Part shown: in pieces, positions 1 to 8,108 of the stretch
Layout of the letters: every line of letters starts with the position of its first letter
Numbering within the stretch: the first letter of the stretch is position 1
Notes under the pieces: model-generated
The model's input: only the letters and a program-made list of their open reading frames with translations
Told to the model about the DNA's origin: nothing
Database searches by the model: none
Translations under genes and position numbers: made by a program
Virus record (IMG/VR): IMGVR_UViG_3300017734_000066
Location: 1 to 25,075 of that record
Reading direction: 5' to 3' (one strand)
DNA from: a virus
Length of the DNA stretch: 25,075 nt

Positions 1-289
1 CAGCAGCCATTGGAATCAAAGCAGCGGCGGCACCTCACAAGCCGCCATGGCAGCAGATACAGATGTTGGCATCCTTGATGAAACACTGATTGAGATGGGC
101 GTCACCTGGCGTTTCAAGCAGAACCACGGCCTGACATATGATGAGGATTTCAGGCAGTACCAGCTTGAATTGCGGCAGGCCATCAGCCGCGCAGGCGGTG
201 CGCCGGTCATCAGTCTGGATGATGCCAGACGCCTGCTGGTCAGCCCATACAGCTACAATCTGCCTGACAGCGGATACGGGGCCGTCTGA
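1..289 (+). CDS. Tail adaptor / accessory protein, P22 gp4-like (C-terminal part)
   Basis: The reading frame is already open at the left edge and ends at a TGA at 287-289, so only the C-terminal ~95 residues are visible. An internal ATG at 47 exists, but the frame is open before it with no visible start, so the true start lies outside the window. The motif DETLIEMGVTWRFKQNHGL followed by DFRQYQLELRQAI matches what I recall of small head-tail adaptor proteins encoded just before gp10-like stabilisation proteins in podoviruses. Such proteins sit between portal and tail needle or tail fibres. The stop codon overlaps the next ATG by one base (TGATG), so the two are translationally coupled. The family call rests on position and remembered motif; moderate confidence. 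Confidence 0.55.
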   Translation, partial: SSHWNQSSGGTSQAAMAADTDVGILDETLIEMGVTWRFKQNHGLTYDEDFRQYQLELRQAISRAGGAPVISLDDARRLLVSPYSYNLPDSGYGAV

Positions 290-1833
290 TGCTGCAAGCG
301 CTGCCAACTTCCAGAGGCTACCGCGTCAAGGCGGTCAGCGTGCCAGCCCCTGTGGGTGGTCTGAACAGCCGTGACAGCATTGATGCAATGGCACCGACTG
401 ACGCACTGATCATGTCCAACTTTTTCCCGACTGTGGAGAAAGTCACCCTGCGCGACGGCTACACCAGTTTTTGCACAGGGATTGGCACAGGCAATGTTGA
501 AACACTGGTGGAACACAATGCTGGCGCAAACCGGCAGCTTTTGGCAATCGGCAGCAACGGCACGCTGTACCAGATTGACAGCGGGACAGCCGTCAGCAAG
601 AAAACCGGCCTTGCCAACGGCAGGGCAGAAAGCATTGAGTTCAACAACCACACCATCTTTGTGCCGTCAGGGGCGAACGTGCCTTTTAGCTGGGACGGGT
701 CAAGCGCCAGCGATTTGTCGATCACGCTGTCTGATAGCGTCAACGCAAACACGCTGACCGGCGTACACGCGCACAAAAACCGCGTCTATTACTGGACTGG
801 CGACAGCCAGAACTTTTACCACAGCGCCACCGTTGACACCTTTCAGGGCAACTTTACCAAGTTCCCTGTCGGCTTGGTCGGCACATTTGGCGGCAACATC
901 ATTATGATAAACACGCTCACCATTGATGGCGGTGAGGGCGTTGATGACCTTCTGTGCATCATAATGACCAGCGGCGAGGTGCTGCTATATTCAGGTTCTA
1001 ACCCTGCCAGTGATTTCAGCTTGGTTGGTACGTTTCGGATTGCAGAGCCGATCAATGAAAAACGCGCCATTGCCAAGCTGGGCGGCGATGTCATCGTGAT
1101 GACCAAAGAGGGCTATTTGCCTTTGAGCCAGGTCGTGCGCCAGGACATTGTGGGCAACAAGGCAGCAGCCATTTCAGAGAAGATCCGCGGCACCGTCATC
1201 AGTCAGGTCAAGGCCACCGGCACATCAACCGGCTGGCAAGTCTTTGTTAGCCCTGACGGTGACAAGGTCTATTTCAACTACCCAACTGGTGAGCCTGACC
1301 CTTTCAACCAGCATGTGTTCAACCCGATTATCAGGGCGTGGTGCATTTTTGAAAATTTGCCAGCCCATGTCTGGGGCCAGTTCAATGGCGATACGTTTTT
1401 TGGCAGCGCATCCGGCGTTGTATTCAAGGTGACTGGTGATGCTGATAATGGCGAAAACATTGTTGGTGATCTGGCTACGGCCTACAATTATTTCGGCGAC
1501 AGAGGCGGTGTGAAGCGCTTCAGTAGCGTGCAGCCCATGCTTGAGGGTGAAACAGACGTTGTGTTCAGTTTCGGCGTAGGCGTTGATCAGTCACCCGTTG
1601 CGGCGATTGATGTCTCGCCTGTGACCTTTCAATCAAATCTGGCAGCGTGGGATACCGCCACCTATGATGACTTTTTCTATGCTGACACGGCTGGCGCTGG
1701 CGTTACCAAGCGGCGCAAGGCGGTCAACCGGCTAGGCTACTCCAGTGCATTGCGGATCAAGGTTGCAACCAGCACGCAGACAATCTCGTTCATCAGCGCT
1801 CACTATACATTCGCACCAGGAGGGCCACTCTAA
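289..1833 (+). CDS. DNA-stabilisation / tail protein, P22 gp10-like
   Basis: This 514-residue protein starts at an ATG overlapping the previous stop. Its N-terminus (VPAPVGGLNSRDSIDAM, then NFFPTVEKVTLRDGY) is typical of the stabilisation or tail-closure proteins that follow the gp4-like adaptor in many marine podoviruses. The rest is beta-rich, with repeated short Gly/Asp turns (for example SWDGSS, HKNRVYYW, GEVLLYSG, VIVMTKEGYLPL), as expected for a propeller-like tail protein. It has no signal peptide or membrane segment, which fits a virion component. Its place between the adaptor and the tail fibres fits a role in closing the portal after packaging. The gp10 assignment comes from remembered sequence style and gene order, not from an alignment. 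Confidence 0.6.
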   Translation: MLQALPTSRGYRVKAVSVPAPVGGLNSRDSIDAMAPTDALIMSNFFPTVEKVTLRDGYTSFCTGIGTGNVETLVEHNAGANRQLLAIGSNGTLYQIDSGTAVSKKTGLANGRAESIEFNNHTIFVPSGANVPFSWDGSSASDLSITLSDSVNANTLTGVHAHKNRVYYWTGDSQNFYHSATVDTFQGNFTKFPVGLVGTFGGNIIMINTLTIDGGEGVDDLLCIIMTSGEVLLYSGSNPASDFSLVGTFRIAEPINEKRAIAKLGGDVIVMTKEGYLPLSQVVRQDIVGNKAAAISEKIRGTVISQVKATGTSTGWQVFVSPDGDKVYFNYPTGEPDPFNQHVFNPIIRAWCIFENLPAHVWGQFNGDTFFGSASGVVFKVTGDADNGENIVGDLATAYNYFGDRGGVKRFSSVQPMLEGETDVVFSFGVGVDQSPVAAIDVSPVTFQSNLAAWDTATYDDFFYADTAGAGVTKRRKAVNRLGYSSALRIKVATSTQTISFISAHYTFAPGGPL

Positions 1834-2771
1834 TGGCATTCAGCGGCGGTACGTTTTCACGCACATTTGACTGCACGACAGATCGTGACAATGGCGTCAA
1901 AATCCTTGCATCCAAGTTCGACACAGAACTAGACGGGTTCGCAACGGGCCTGTCCACTTGCATACTTAAAGACGGCACACAGACATGCACTGCTGCAATC
2001 CCGTTTGCAGAAGGTCTGACTGTGCCTGACAACAAGACCATCGTTCTTGGCACAAATAGTGACATCACCATTCAGTATGATGAAAGCACAAACGACAGCC
2101 TTGAGATTGCAGCCAATGTAGAGGGCGCGGCACTTGGCATCGTGCTGAAGGCTGACCAGGGCGACGACAATGCAGACCAGCACAAGCTGAACATCGCTGA
2201 CGGCGGCGTGCTGACGCTTGGAAGCAAGATCAGCGGCAGCTTTGTCAGCTACCTCACCCACACGCCAAATAGCACTGTCGCCAGCAGCACAACGGCTGTT
2301 GCAGGCAATCTGACTGTCGGCGGTGATCTGACGCTAGGATCTGGCGCTGTCATCAGCGAGGCTGAGTTAGAGGCGATTGACGGCGTTACAGCAGGCACGG
2401 TAGCAGCATCCAAGGCTGTAATCGTTGACAGCAACAAGGACATTGCCAGTTTCCGCAACGTGACTCTGACCGGCGAGTTGGACGCTGGGTCACTGGACAT
2501 TAGCGGCGATGCCGACATTGACGGCACGCTCGAAGCCGATGCCATGACGCTGAACGGCACAGCCATCACAGCCACAGCCACGTTGGACACAGGCATATCT
2601 AACAACAATGTTCCAAAATTCACCAGCGGCGTGACTGATGATGATTTCCTGCGTGTGGCTGGCACGGCTATTGAAGGACGGTCTGCATCAGAAGTGTTGT
2701 CGGATATCGGTGCCACTACAGCCAATGAGGCGGCCAACGAGGCCACCGCGTTAGCGATAGCCTTGGGCTAA
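1833..2771 (+). CDS. Tail-fibre-like structural protein
   Basis: 312 residues. The start ATG overlaps the previous stop (TAATG) and has AGGAGG about 10 nt upstream. The body is low in aromatics and rich in Asp, Thr, Ala and Gly, with alternating hydrophobic residues. Around residues 150-250 are ladder-like phrases such as GNLTVGGDLTLGSGA, FRNVTLTGELDAGSLDISG and DADIDGTLEADAMTLNGTAI, which suggest a beta-helical or triple-stranded fibre shaft. The phrase SEAELEAIDGVTAGT is one I associate with tail fibres of marine phages. The C-terminus is a short Ala-rich helix. It is first in a run of three fibre-like genes. No receptor-binding domain is recognisable, so it may be a shaft or base segment. 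Confidence 0.65.
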   Translation: MAFSGGTFSRTFDCTTDRDNGVKILASKFDTELDGFATGLSTCILKDGTQTCTAAIPFAEGLTVPDNKTIVLGTNSDITIQYDESTNDSLEIAANVEGAALGIVLKADQGDDNADQHKLNIADGGVLTLGSKISGSFVSYLTHTPNSTVASSTTAVAGNLTVGGDLTLGSGAVISEAELEAIDGVTAGTVAASKAVIVDSNKDIASFRNVTLTGELDAGSLDISGDADIDGTLEADAMTLNGTAITATATLDTGISNNNVPKFTSGVTDDDFLRVAGTAIEGRSASEVLSDIGATTANEAANEATALAIALG

Positions 2772-2783
2772 AGGAGAAAACGA

Positions 2784-3143
2784 ATGGCTAACACATTCAA
2801 AGTGGTGTCACATGATGTGATGCCAGCCAGTTCTGGCACGCCTGAAGACCTTTACACCACGCCTGGCAGCACCACCACCATCGTGCTGGGCATGGTGCTT
2901 GCCAACGTACACACGAGCCAGGTGACGGCCAGTGTGAAGCTGGTCAGCGACACATCTGGCGGCGGCAGGGCTGCGACAAATACCACAACGTTTTTGTTGA
3001 AAGACGCACCCATTCCTGTGGGGTCCAGTTTGGAATTTCTAAGTGGCAACAAGGTCGTGCTTGAGACAACCGACAAAATCCAGATTGATTGCTCAGTTGC
3101 CGACAAAGTCAGCGTGTCGATGACGATTATGGAGATCACCTAA
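2784..3143 (+). CDS. Small virion structural protein
   Basis: 119 residues, starting at ATG 2784 with AAGGAG seven bases upstream. It is beta-rich and has no membrane segment. The pattern (YTTPGSTTTIVLGMVLANVHTS, then VSVSMTIMEIT at the end) resembles small structural proteins that sit among tail-fibre genes of marine phages and are usually left as hypothetical. Its stop overlaps the next start by one base (TAATG), so it is coupled to the S74-domain fibre. I do not recognise a specific function. It could be a fibre cap, decoration or adaptor protein. Confidence 0.6.
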   Translation: MANTFKVVSHDVMPASSGTPEDLYTTPGSTTTIVLGMVLANVHTSQVTASVKLVSDTSGGGRAATNTTTFLLKDAPIPVGSSLEFLSGNKVVLETTDKIQIDCSVADKVSVSMTIMEIT

Positions 3144-4219
3144 TGGCTTACATCGGTGTTGACCCAAATCGGCTTGTCAGCCTGATACTGTACGAATACA
3201 CAGCCACCTCTGGGCAGACCACGTTCAGCGGCTCTGACGACAACAGCGCCACCTTGTCATATACGGCAGACAACCTGCAAGTGGTAATGAACGGTATTGT
3301 TCTCGACCCGTCTGACTTTACAGCCACCAACGGCACCAGCGTCGTGCTGGCCACTGGCGCAGCGACTGGCAGTCTTGTGAACATCTATGCCTTCAAGAGC
3401 TTCACTGTGGCTGACACTGTGTCTGCGTCGTCAGGCGGTACGTTCAGCGGAAATGTGACTGTCAATGCGTTGCTTAACGTGGACAACATCCGCATCGACG
3501 GCAACACCATCAGCAGCACCAACACGAATGGCGACATCACCCTCGACCCGGATGGGACAGGCGACACGATTGTTGCGTCGGGCAACGTGGGCATCGGGAC
3601 GACTTCGCCAACATTCGGTAGCGGTTCTGGTTTGGAGATTGAAAGAGCAGGCATTTCAACCATAAGGCTAGATGACTCAACTGACAGCACAGCCATTGAA
3701 ATAAAAGCAGCAGTGGGTGCTGTGGCAATTGATGGCAGAACGAATCATCCTATGCTTTTTGCGACAAATGGCACAGAACGTATGCGTATCGAAAGCAATG
3801 GTAACTGGAAATATTCTGGCATTGCTAGTGGTGCGGGAACCTATCCTTTGAAATGGAACGCCTCTACTGGTGCCATAACATTTGACACATCTGCAAGACA
3901 GGTGAAAGACAATATTGTTGATTGTTCTTATGGCCTATCAGAAATTTTGCAGTTACAGCCAAGACAATACAATCGCAATGATGACGGCGATAAGTTAGAG
4001 ATTGGCTTTGTTGCTGATGAAGTTTCTAGCGTTATGCCAGAGTTCGTCCCGCTCGTCGCAGAAAGTGTATTTAGTGGCGATGAGGCCGACACAGCTTTGG
4101 TTGCTGGTGGCGTTAATTATGAAAAACTTGTGGCTGTGTTGACTAAAGCAATTCAAGAGCAAAATGCGACAATTACCGACCTTGAGGCCCGACTGACCGC
4201 ACTGGAGAACGCATCATGA
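3143..4219 (+). CDS. Tail fibre with C-terminal S74 peptidase / intramolecular chaperone domain
   Basis: 358 residues, starting at ATG 3143, which overlaps the upstream stop. A longer in-frame start at 3089 would lie inside the upstream gene. The N-terminal ~90 residues resemble a fibre attachment domain (MAYIGVDPN, TFSGSDDNSATLSY). The middle has collagen-like or beta-helix phrases such as NGDITLDPDGTGD and GNVGIGTTSPTFGSGSG, then GTERMRIESNGNW. The C-terminal ~110 residues are an S74 domain: SARQVKDNI with Ser250 and Lys255 in the serine/lysine spacing of the autocleaving dyad, then LQLQPRQYNRN, IGFVADEV and MPEFV, and a final coiled coil (TDLEARLTALEN). S74 domains trimerise the fibre and then cut themselves off just before the catalytic Ser. 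The next gene starts inside the last codons (ATGA). Confidence 0.85.
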   Translation: MAYIGVDPNRLVSLILYEYTATSGQTTFSGSDDNSATLSYTADNLQVVMNGIVLDPSDFTATNGTSVVLATGAATGSLVNIYAFKSFTVADTVSASSGGTFSGNVTVNALLNVDNIRIDGNTISSTNTNGDITLDPDGTGDTIVASGNVGIGTTSPTFGSGSGLEIERAGISTIRLDDSTDSTAIEIKAAVGAVAIDGRTNHPMLFATNGTERMRIESNGNWKYSGIASGAGTYPLKWNASTGAITFDTSARQVKDNIVDCSYGLSEILQLQPRQYNRNDDGDKLEIGFVADEVSSVMPEFVPLVAESVFSGDEADTALVAGGVNYEKLVAVLTKAIQEQNATITDLEARLTALENAS

Positions 4220-5292
4220 GCAGAGCAAGAGATTTCGCGGACCTCGCCGGTTCGGCTGATGCTGGTGGCATTACCGGCAAGAATCTTGTCATTGGGGGAT
4301 GTATGCGCGTGGCGCAGCGGGGTACGAGTGTCACTGGCATAACATCTGGTGGATACCGCACCTGTGACCGTTTTATGTTTTCACCTTTCGGCCCAGCGGG
4401 AACGTGGACAGTTACTCAGTCAACAGATGCACCAGACGGCTTTAGCAACTCTTTCAGAATTGACTGCACCACAGCAGATGCTTCTCTTGGCGCAAGTGAT
4501 TTTGTAATCGTGGAGACAAAGATTGAGGCGCAGAACGTACAGCATTTGAGGTACGGCGACTCCTCCGCAAAGACTGTTACCGCTTCTTTTTACGTTAAGT
4601 CTAACAAGACAGGCACATACGTTCTTGAGTTACGCCAGCCCGATTCTGGTCGCTTATATAGCAAGACTTATACGATTGATGCGGCAAATACTTGGGAATA
4701 CAAGACCCTCACTTTTCCCGGTGACGTAAGCGGCACAATCAATAACGATAACGGTCAGGGTCTGAATATGAATTTTTGGTGTGCTGCTGGCTCTACCTTT
4801 TCATCTGGTTCAATCGGAACAAGCTGGCACACTACCAACGCAAACCGTGCGGCTGGTGTGGTCAACCTTGCCGACAGCACCAGCAACGAATGGTACATCA
4901 CCGGCGTCCAGCTTGAGGTTGGCGAACAGGCCACGCCGTTCGAGCATGAACCCTATTCGGTCACGCTTCAGAAAGCACAGAGGTACTGCCAAGTGCGGTC
5001 TAGTGAGGGCGTTAATTATGGAGTCTTTGCTGGTGGTGGTCTGGTGGATAGTAATGTTTCGTATTTCACTATTCCTCACATTACAACAATGAGGGCAGCG
5101 CCGTCTAACAGCATCACCGGAACTTTTAGGGTAGATACTGGCAACAACACCCACACCTCTTTCACGTTTGACAGGCAAACCACGCATAGCTTACGTGCGA
5201 TTGTAGCAACATCTTCTATAACGAGTAGTGTTGGGCAGTTACAGGCAGACGGCACAAACACCTCTACGATTATTTCCGATGCGGAGTTGTAA
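4216..5292 (+). CDS. Receptor-binding tail fibre / carbohydrate-binding-like protein
   Basis: 358 residues, starting at an ATGA overlap with the S74 fibre and with GGAG just upstream. The N-terminus reads NLVIGGCMRVAQRGTS, then RTCDRFMF. This resembles the common tail-fibre opening 'NLIxNGxMxVAQRG...YxxDRW' followed by a jelly-roll carbohydrate-binding module. Residues ~60-250 hold the expected beta-sandwich phrases (VTASFYVKSNKTGTYVLELR, NTWEYKTLTFPGDVSG, EWYITGVQLEVGEQATPFE). The C-terminal ~110 residues (AQRYCQVR onward) are a separate beta-rich end that may be the host-contact tip. As last of the fibre set, it is the best candidate for host-range determinant. The module call is from remembered motifs. 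Confidence 0.7.
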   Translation: MSRARDFADLAGSADAGGITGKNLVIGGCMRVAQRGTSVTGITSGGYRTCDRFMFSPFGPAGTWTVTQSTDAPDGFSNSFRIDCTTADASLGASDFVIVETKIEAQNVQHLRYGDSSAKTVTASFYVKSNKTGTYVLELRQPDSGRLYSKTYTIDAANTWEYKTLTFPGDVSGTINNDNGQGLNMNFWCAAGSTFSSGSIGTSWHTTNANRAAGVVNLADSTSNEWYITGVQLEVGEQATPFEHEPYSVTLQKAQRYCQVRSSEGVNYGVFAGGGLVDSNVSYFTIPHITTMRAAPSNSITGTFRVDTGNNTHTSFTFDRQTTHSLRAIVATSSITSSVGQLQADGTNTSTIISDAEL

Positions 5293-5294
5293 TT

Positions 5295-5480
5295 ATGGGT
5301 GAATTAAATATCACGTCAGCTAAATACATCGCAGATGCAGATACGTCTGAAAACGCATCAATAGAGATTGTTGTAGCTGGAGATAAGATATGGGTGCCGC
5401 TGGCCCCCGGCAACCGCCACTACGACGAAATCATGCGACAGCAGTCGGAAGGACTGCTGACCATTCAGGATGCTGACTGA
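5295..5480 (+). CDS. Small conserved phage protein after tail fibre
   Basis: 61 residues, starting 2 nt after the tail-fibre stop. The sequence is soluble and acidic, with the central phrase GDKIWVPLAPGNRHYDEI and a C-terminus LLTIQDAD. Short proteins with 'PxxxGNRHYxEI...' directly after tail fibres are frequent in marine phages, so I take it as real although it has no clear Shine-Dalgarno sequence; it is probably translated by reinitiation. The next gene begins on the last base of its stop (TGATG). Function unknown; possibly a fibre chaperone or assembly factor. Confidence 0.6.
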   Translation: MGELNITSAKYIADADTSENASIEIVVAGDKIWVPLAPGNRHYDEIMRQQSEGLLTIQDAD

Positions 5481-5650
5481 TGAGCAAGCCCACAGCCGCA
5501 TCTGTACAGGCCCAGATAGATACACATGAGGCAGTGTGCGCTGAGCGGTGGAAAGAAACCATCCTGCGGATCAAGCGCATCGAACACATCATGATTGGCA
5601 CTGCTGGCACAACCATTGTCCTGCTTGTAGGCGTTTTGCTGGGGCAGTGA
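5480..5650 (+). CDS. Small membrane protein with N-terminal coiled coil
   Basis: 56 residues, with ATG at 5480 overlapping the previous stop. Residues 1-36 are charged and helical (AQIDTHEAVCAERWKETILRIKRIE), then residues 38-54 form one hydrophobic segment (MIGTAGTTIVLLVGVLLG) ending in GQ. This 'HExVCAERxxxxxxRixRIE + TM' plan is common in small phage membrane proteins near tail or lysis genes, loosely like XhlA-type haemolysin proteins. It may help lysis or anchor a virion component. No biochemical role can be read from sequence. The next ORF starts at a GTG overlapping its stop. Confidence 0.6.
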   Translation: MSKPTAASVQAQIDTHEAVCAERWKETILRIKRIEHIMIGTAGTTIVLLVGVLLGQ

Positions 5651-5826
5651 TCCACGCTTTTCTGCTGTTCGTGTTTCTGGACGGCAGGCTGGTTTCAAAC
5701 GATCTGTATTTCAGAAATCTTGATGAGTGTCTTTTTTTCTCTGTGCGTATAAGCCGCCAGGGAAAGAACCTGACATCGTACTGCCTGCCCAAATATGTCA
5801 ATCCAGAACAAGTGAGGGTGTACTAA
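5647..5826 (+). CDS. Small conserved phage protein, GTG start
   Basis: 59 residues if read from the GTG at 5647, which overlaps the preceding TGA. The frame is open further upstream, but those codons overlap the 56-aa membrane protein. The sequence begins IHAFLLFVFLDGRLVSNDLYF, then CLFFSVRISRQ, CLPKYVNPEQVRVY. This resembles a small family I have seen in marine podoviruses with the form 'HAFLLxVxLGGxxVSNDMYFxxxxxCxxFA...C.P..V'. The hydrophobic N-terminus (about 10 residues) could be a signal or signal anchor. The stop overlaps the next ATG (TAATG). Function unknown. Confidence 0.55.
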   Translation: MIHAFLLFVFLDGRLVSNDLYFRNLDECLFFSVRISRQGKNLTSYCLPKYVNPEQVRVY

Positions 5827-6521
5827 TGGACCCAGTCACGATTGCTGCTGGCGCTGCTACTGCTTATTCAGCCGTCCGCAAAGCTATCATGGCGGGTCAG
5901 GAACTTGAGCAAATGATCGGCAGCGTGTCGAAGTGGGTTTCTTGTGTCAGTGACCTTGACCAGCTTGAGCGCGAGGCCAAGAACCCGCCGATTTTCAAAA
6001 AGCTTTTTGGTGGACAGTCGGTTGAAGCAGAAGCCATTCAAGTGTTCGCGGCCAAGCGCAAAGCGGAAAGCGACAGACGCGAGTTGTTAAATTACATCGG
6101 GCTGACCTTGGGCAAGTCTGCTGTTGACGATTTGATTCGGCTTGAGGGACGCATACGGAAGAAACGGCAGGAAACGCTATACGCGCAGCGTGAAAGCCGT
6201 CGCAAGTTCATTGAGATCGTTGCCTGGACAATCACAATCGGCGCTGGCTTGGCTGTTCTGACAGCCTTTGTTCTGCTGCTCAAGGCGCACACAGCGCAGG
6301 CAGCAAACGACCTGACGGTCTGCCGCTTGGTCAAGTGTATGAAGATCGACAAGGACACCACAGCGTGCGTCTATAGGGGCGCTCACAACACACAAGAAAC
6401 CATGATGTTCTCGCCGCGTGAGTTCCGGCCACGCGAATACCTGTGCCAGTGGGACATTGACCAGCCGCCACCGCCTGACATTTACGAGACGTTAAAAGGC
6501 ATCAGGGACAGCCAAAATTGA
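5826..6521 (+). CDS. Virion-associated protein with one membrane segment
   Basis: 231 residues from ATG 5826; this start overlaps the previous stop, while an alternative at 5727 lies within the preceding gene. Residues 1-45 are helical (DPVTIAAGAATAYSAVRKAIMAGQELEQMIG). Residues ~45-130 are charged and contain REAKNPPIFKKLFGGQSVEAEAIQVFAAK and LEGRIRKKRQE, a pattern I recognise from structural-region proteins of marine podoviruses. Residues ~137-160 form a TM helix (IVAWTITIGAGLAVLTAFVLLL). After it comes a domain with four Cys (CRLVKC, CVYRG, CQWDI) that would sit in the periplasm and could be disulphide-bonded. It may be an ejection or superinfection-related membrane protein; exact role unknown. 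Confidence 0.65.
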   Translation: MDPVTIAAGAATAYSAVRKAIMAGQELEQMIGSVSKWVSCVSDLDQLEREAKNPPIFKKLFGGQSVEAEAIQVFAAKRKAESDRRELLNYIGLTLGKSAVDDLIRLEGRIRKKRQETLYAQRESRRKFIEIVAWTITIGAGLAVLTAFVLLLKAHTAQAANDLTVCRLVKCMKIDKDTTACVYRGAHNTQETMMFSPREFRPREYLCQWDIDQPPPPDIYETLKGIRDSQN

Positions 6522-6970
6522 ACCGCATCATTTTTGGCGCAGACGACTATCTAAAATCATGGGCAGCAAAGCGCATTGGCATCAACCAGTTTGGGCCAAG
6601 CGTGGCGATTGGTGTGCAGCGTGACGATCAGATCATTTGCGCCGCCATTTACCATGACTTGAGAGAAGGGCAGATCGAGGCGTCTATAGCTGCTTCCTCC
6701 CGGCGCTGGGCGTCCCGATCTGTCCTGCATACATTGTTCGCCTATCCGTTCAAACAAGTCGGGGCGCACCGGCTGCTAGTGCAGTGCAGCGAGGCCAACG
6801 CCAAGGCAATGAAGATGAACAGGCAGCTAGGCTTTACGCAAGAGGGCAGGCTGCGGCATCTGCATGGGCCAGATGATGGCATTCTGTGGGGCATGTTGAG
6901 GGATGAATGTAAATGGATAAAGGGTCAAAGTAATGGGCAAGTCAGCGCCTTCACCACCACCAGTTCCTGA
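6518..6970 (+). CDS. GNAT-family N-acetyltransferase
   Basis: 150 residues from a TTG at 6518 that overlaps the previous stop. The GNAT fold is visible: a central strand IGVQRDDQIICAAIYHDL, a helix with bulky residues (SVLHTLFAYPFKQ), VGAHRLLVQCSEANAKAMKMNRQLGF and the closing TQEGRLRHLHGPDDGILWGMLRDE. The 'N...A...N..LGF..EG..R' block is the typical acetyl-CoA-binding C-terminal half. GNAT genes of this type are common in this spot of podovirus genomes, just before the internal virion protein genes, and the substrate is unknown. The last ~13 residues overlap the next gene by 38 nt in another frame, so they are probably a dispensable tail. Confidence 0.8.
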   Translation: MNRIIFGADDYLKSWAAKRIGINQFGPSVAIGVQRDDQIICAAIYHDLREGQIEASIAASSRRWASRSVLHTLFAYPFKQVGAHRLLVQCSEANAKAMKMNRQLGFTQEGRLRHLHGPDDGILWGMLRDECKWIKGQSNGQVSAFTTTSS

Positions 6971-8105
6971 TCCAAACGAACTGATCAACGCTCAAAGCAA
7001 TGCAAATCGCATCACTCAGTTTACGCCGTATGGCAATCTGCTGTTCGGATCTGTGGGCGATCAGGGGCAGTTTGTTCAGGGTCCAGTGCCGGACGATGGA
7101 CAAGCGGCAGCGTTCACCCAAGAAACACCGTTTCAGGCACAGTTGCGTGCGGCGACTGAAGGCACCGGCCTGGGGCTGGGCAATCTGGCATTCAACCGTG
7201 TGACAGGCCGACAAGTCATCGGCCAGAACCCTGATGGCTCACCGATTTTTGCTGACGACCCTGATTTCCAGAACCCGCTCAGAACGGCCCCGACATTGGC
7301 TGGCGTGCAGCAGGCGCAAGACATTGACCCGACTACCGGCCTGCCTGCGTTCCAAAGCCAGATCAGCACGACCACGCCAATGCCTACAAGCATTGACACT
7401 GCCGGTTTGACAGCCCTACAGAGCGATCCAGTGGCGTTTCGCAGCAACATTGAGCAAACACTGTTCAATCGGCAGCTAGGGCTGTTGCAGCCAGAGTTTA
7501 CCCAGCAGCGTGAGGCGCTTGAACAGAACCTCGCAGATCGTGGCATTCCCATAACATCACAAGGCTACAATGACGCTGTGAACCGTCTTGAGACACAGCA
7601 AGGCGAACAGCTAGGGCGTCTGGCACAGCAGGCGACACTGGCGGCAGGGCAGGAATCTGACCGGCTGGTCAACCAGGCACGTAACATCAGAGCGCAGCAG
7701 TTTGGTGAGCGTGCGGCCAGCGGTGAGTTTGGACTGGCGGCGCAGGGCCAAGGCTTTAGTCAAGCGGCTGCTAACACGCAGCTTGCCAACGCGGCACGCC
7801 AAGACACTGTGGCCAATCAACTGCTGTCAAACCAGATCGCTAATCAAGCACGCAGTCGCCAAATTGCAGAGCGCAATGCGCTGCGCGGTCAAAACTTCAA
7901 CGAACTGGCAGCACTGCTGGGTGGCCCACAAATCCAACAAGGCAGCTTCTTTGCACCTGGCGGCGTCGATACGCAGGGTGCGTTGGGCGCACAGATGGCG
8001 GCGCAGCAGAACGCCTATTCACAGGCGATGCAAAATCGTTCAGCAAATCTTGGCGGACTTTTCGGATTGGCTGGCAATCTTGGCGCAGCTTACTTGTTGA
8101 GGTAG
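6933..8105 (+). CDS. Internal virion / tail-tip protein
   Basis: 390 residues, starting at ATG 6933 inside the end of the acetyltransferase gene. It opens with MGKSAPSPPPVPDPNELI and NRITQFTPYGNLLFG, an N-terminus I know from virion proteins of marine podoviruses that lie before the ejection proteins. Residues ~170-330 are Gln/Ala/Asn/Arg-rich and strongly helical (for example LFNRQLGLLQPEFTQQREAL, LETQQGEQLGRLAQQA), as in elongated internal proteins. The C-terminus is Gly/Ala/Gln-rich and ends LGGLFGLAGNLGAAYLL, which is membrane-active-like. It likely belongs to the set of proteins delivered with the DNA. No enzymatic motif seen. Confidence 0.65.
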   Translation: MGKSAPSPPPVPDPNELINAQSNANRITQFTPYGNLLFGSVGDQGQFVQGPVPDDGQAAAFTQETPFQAQLRAATEGTGLGLGNLAFNRVTGRQVIGQNPDGSPIFADDPDFQNPLRTAPTLAGVQQAQDIDPTTGLPAFQSQISTTTPMPTSIDTAGLTALQSDPVAFRSNIEQTLFNRQLGLLQPEFTQQREALEQNLADRGIPITSQGYNDAVNRLETQQGEQLGRLAQQATLAAGQESDRLVNQARNIRAQQFGERAASGEFGLAAQGQGFSQAAANTQLANAARQDTVANQLLSNQIANQARSRQIAERNALRGQNFNELAALLGGPQIQQGSFFAPGGVDTQGALGAQMAAQQNAYSQAMQNRSANLGGLFGLAGNLGAAYLLR

Positions 8106-8108
8106 ACG

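Noticed and set aside
792-799. Single CTGGACTG, the core of the arm repeat (also at 21294-21301)
   Set aside because: Isolated 8-mers at about the chance rate, without the tandem 11-bp partner seen at attP and at 22839-22860.
1761-1775. GGTTGCAACC palindrome and a 13-bp match to 22143-22155
   Set aside because: One short match within a coding region is expected by chance in 25 kb, and it is not part of an array.
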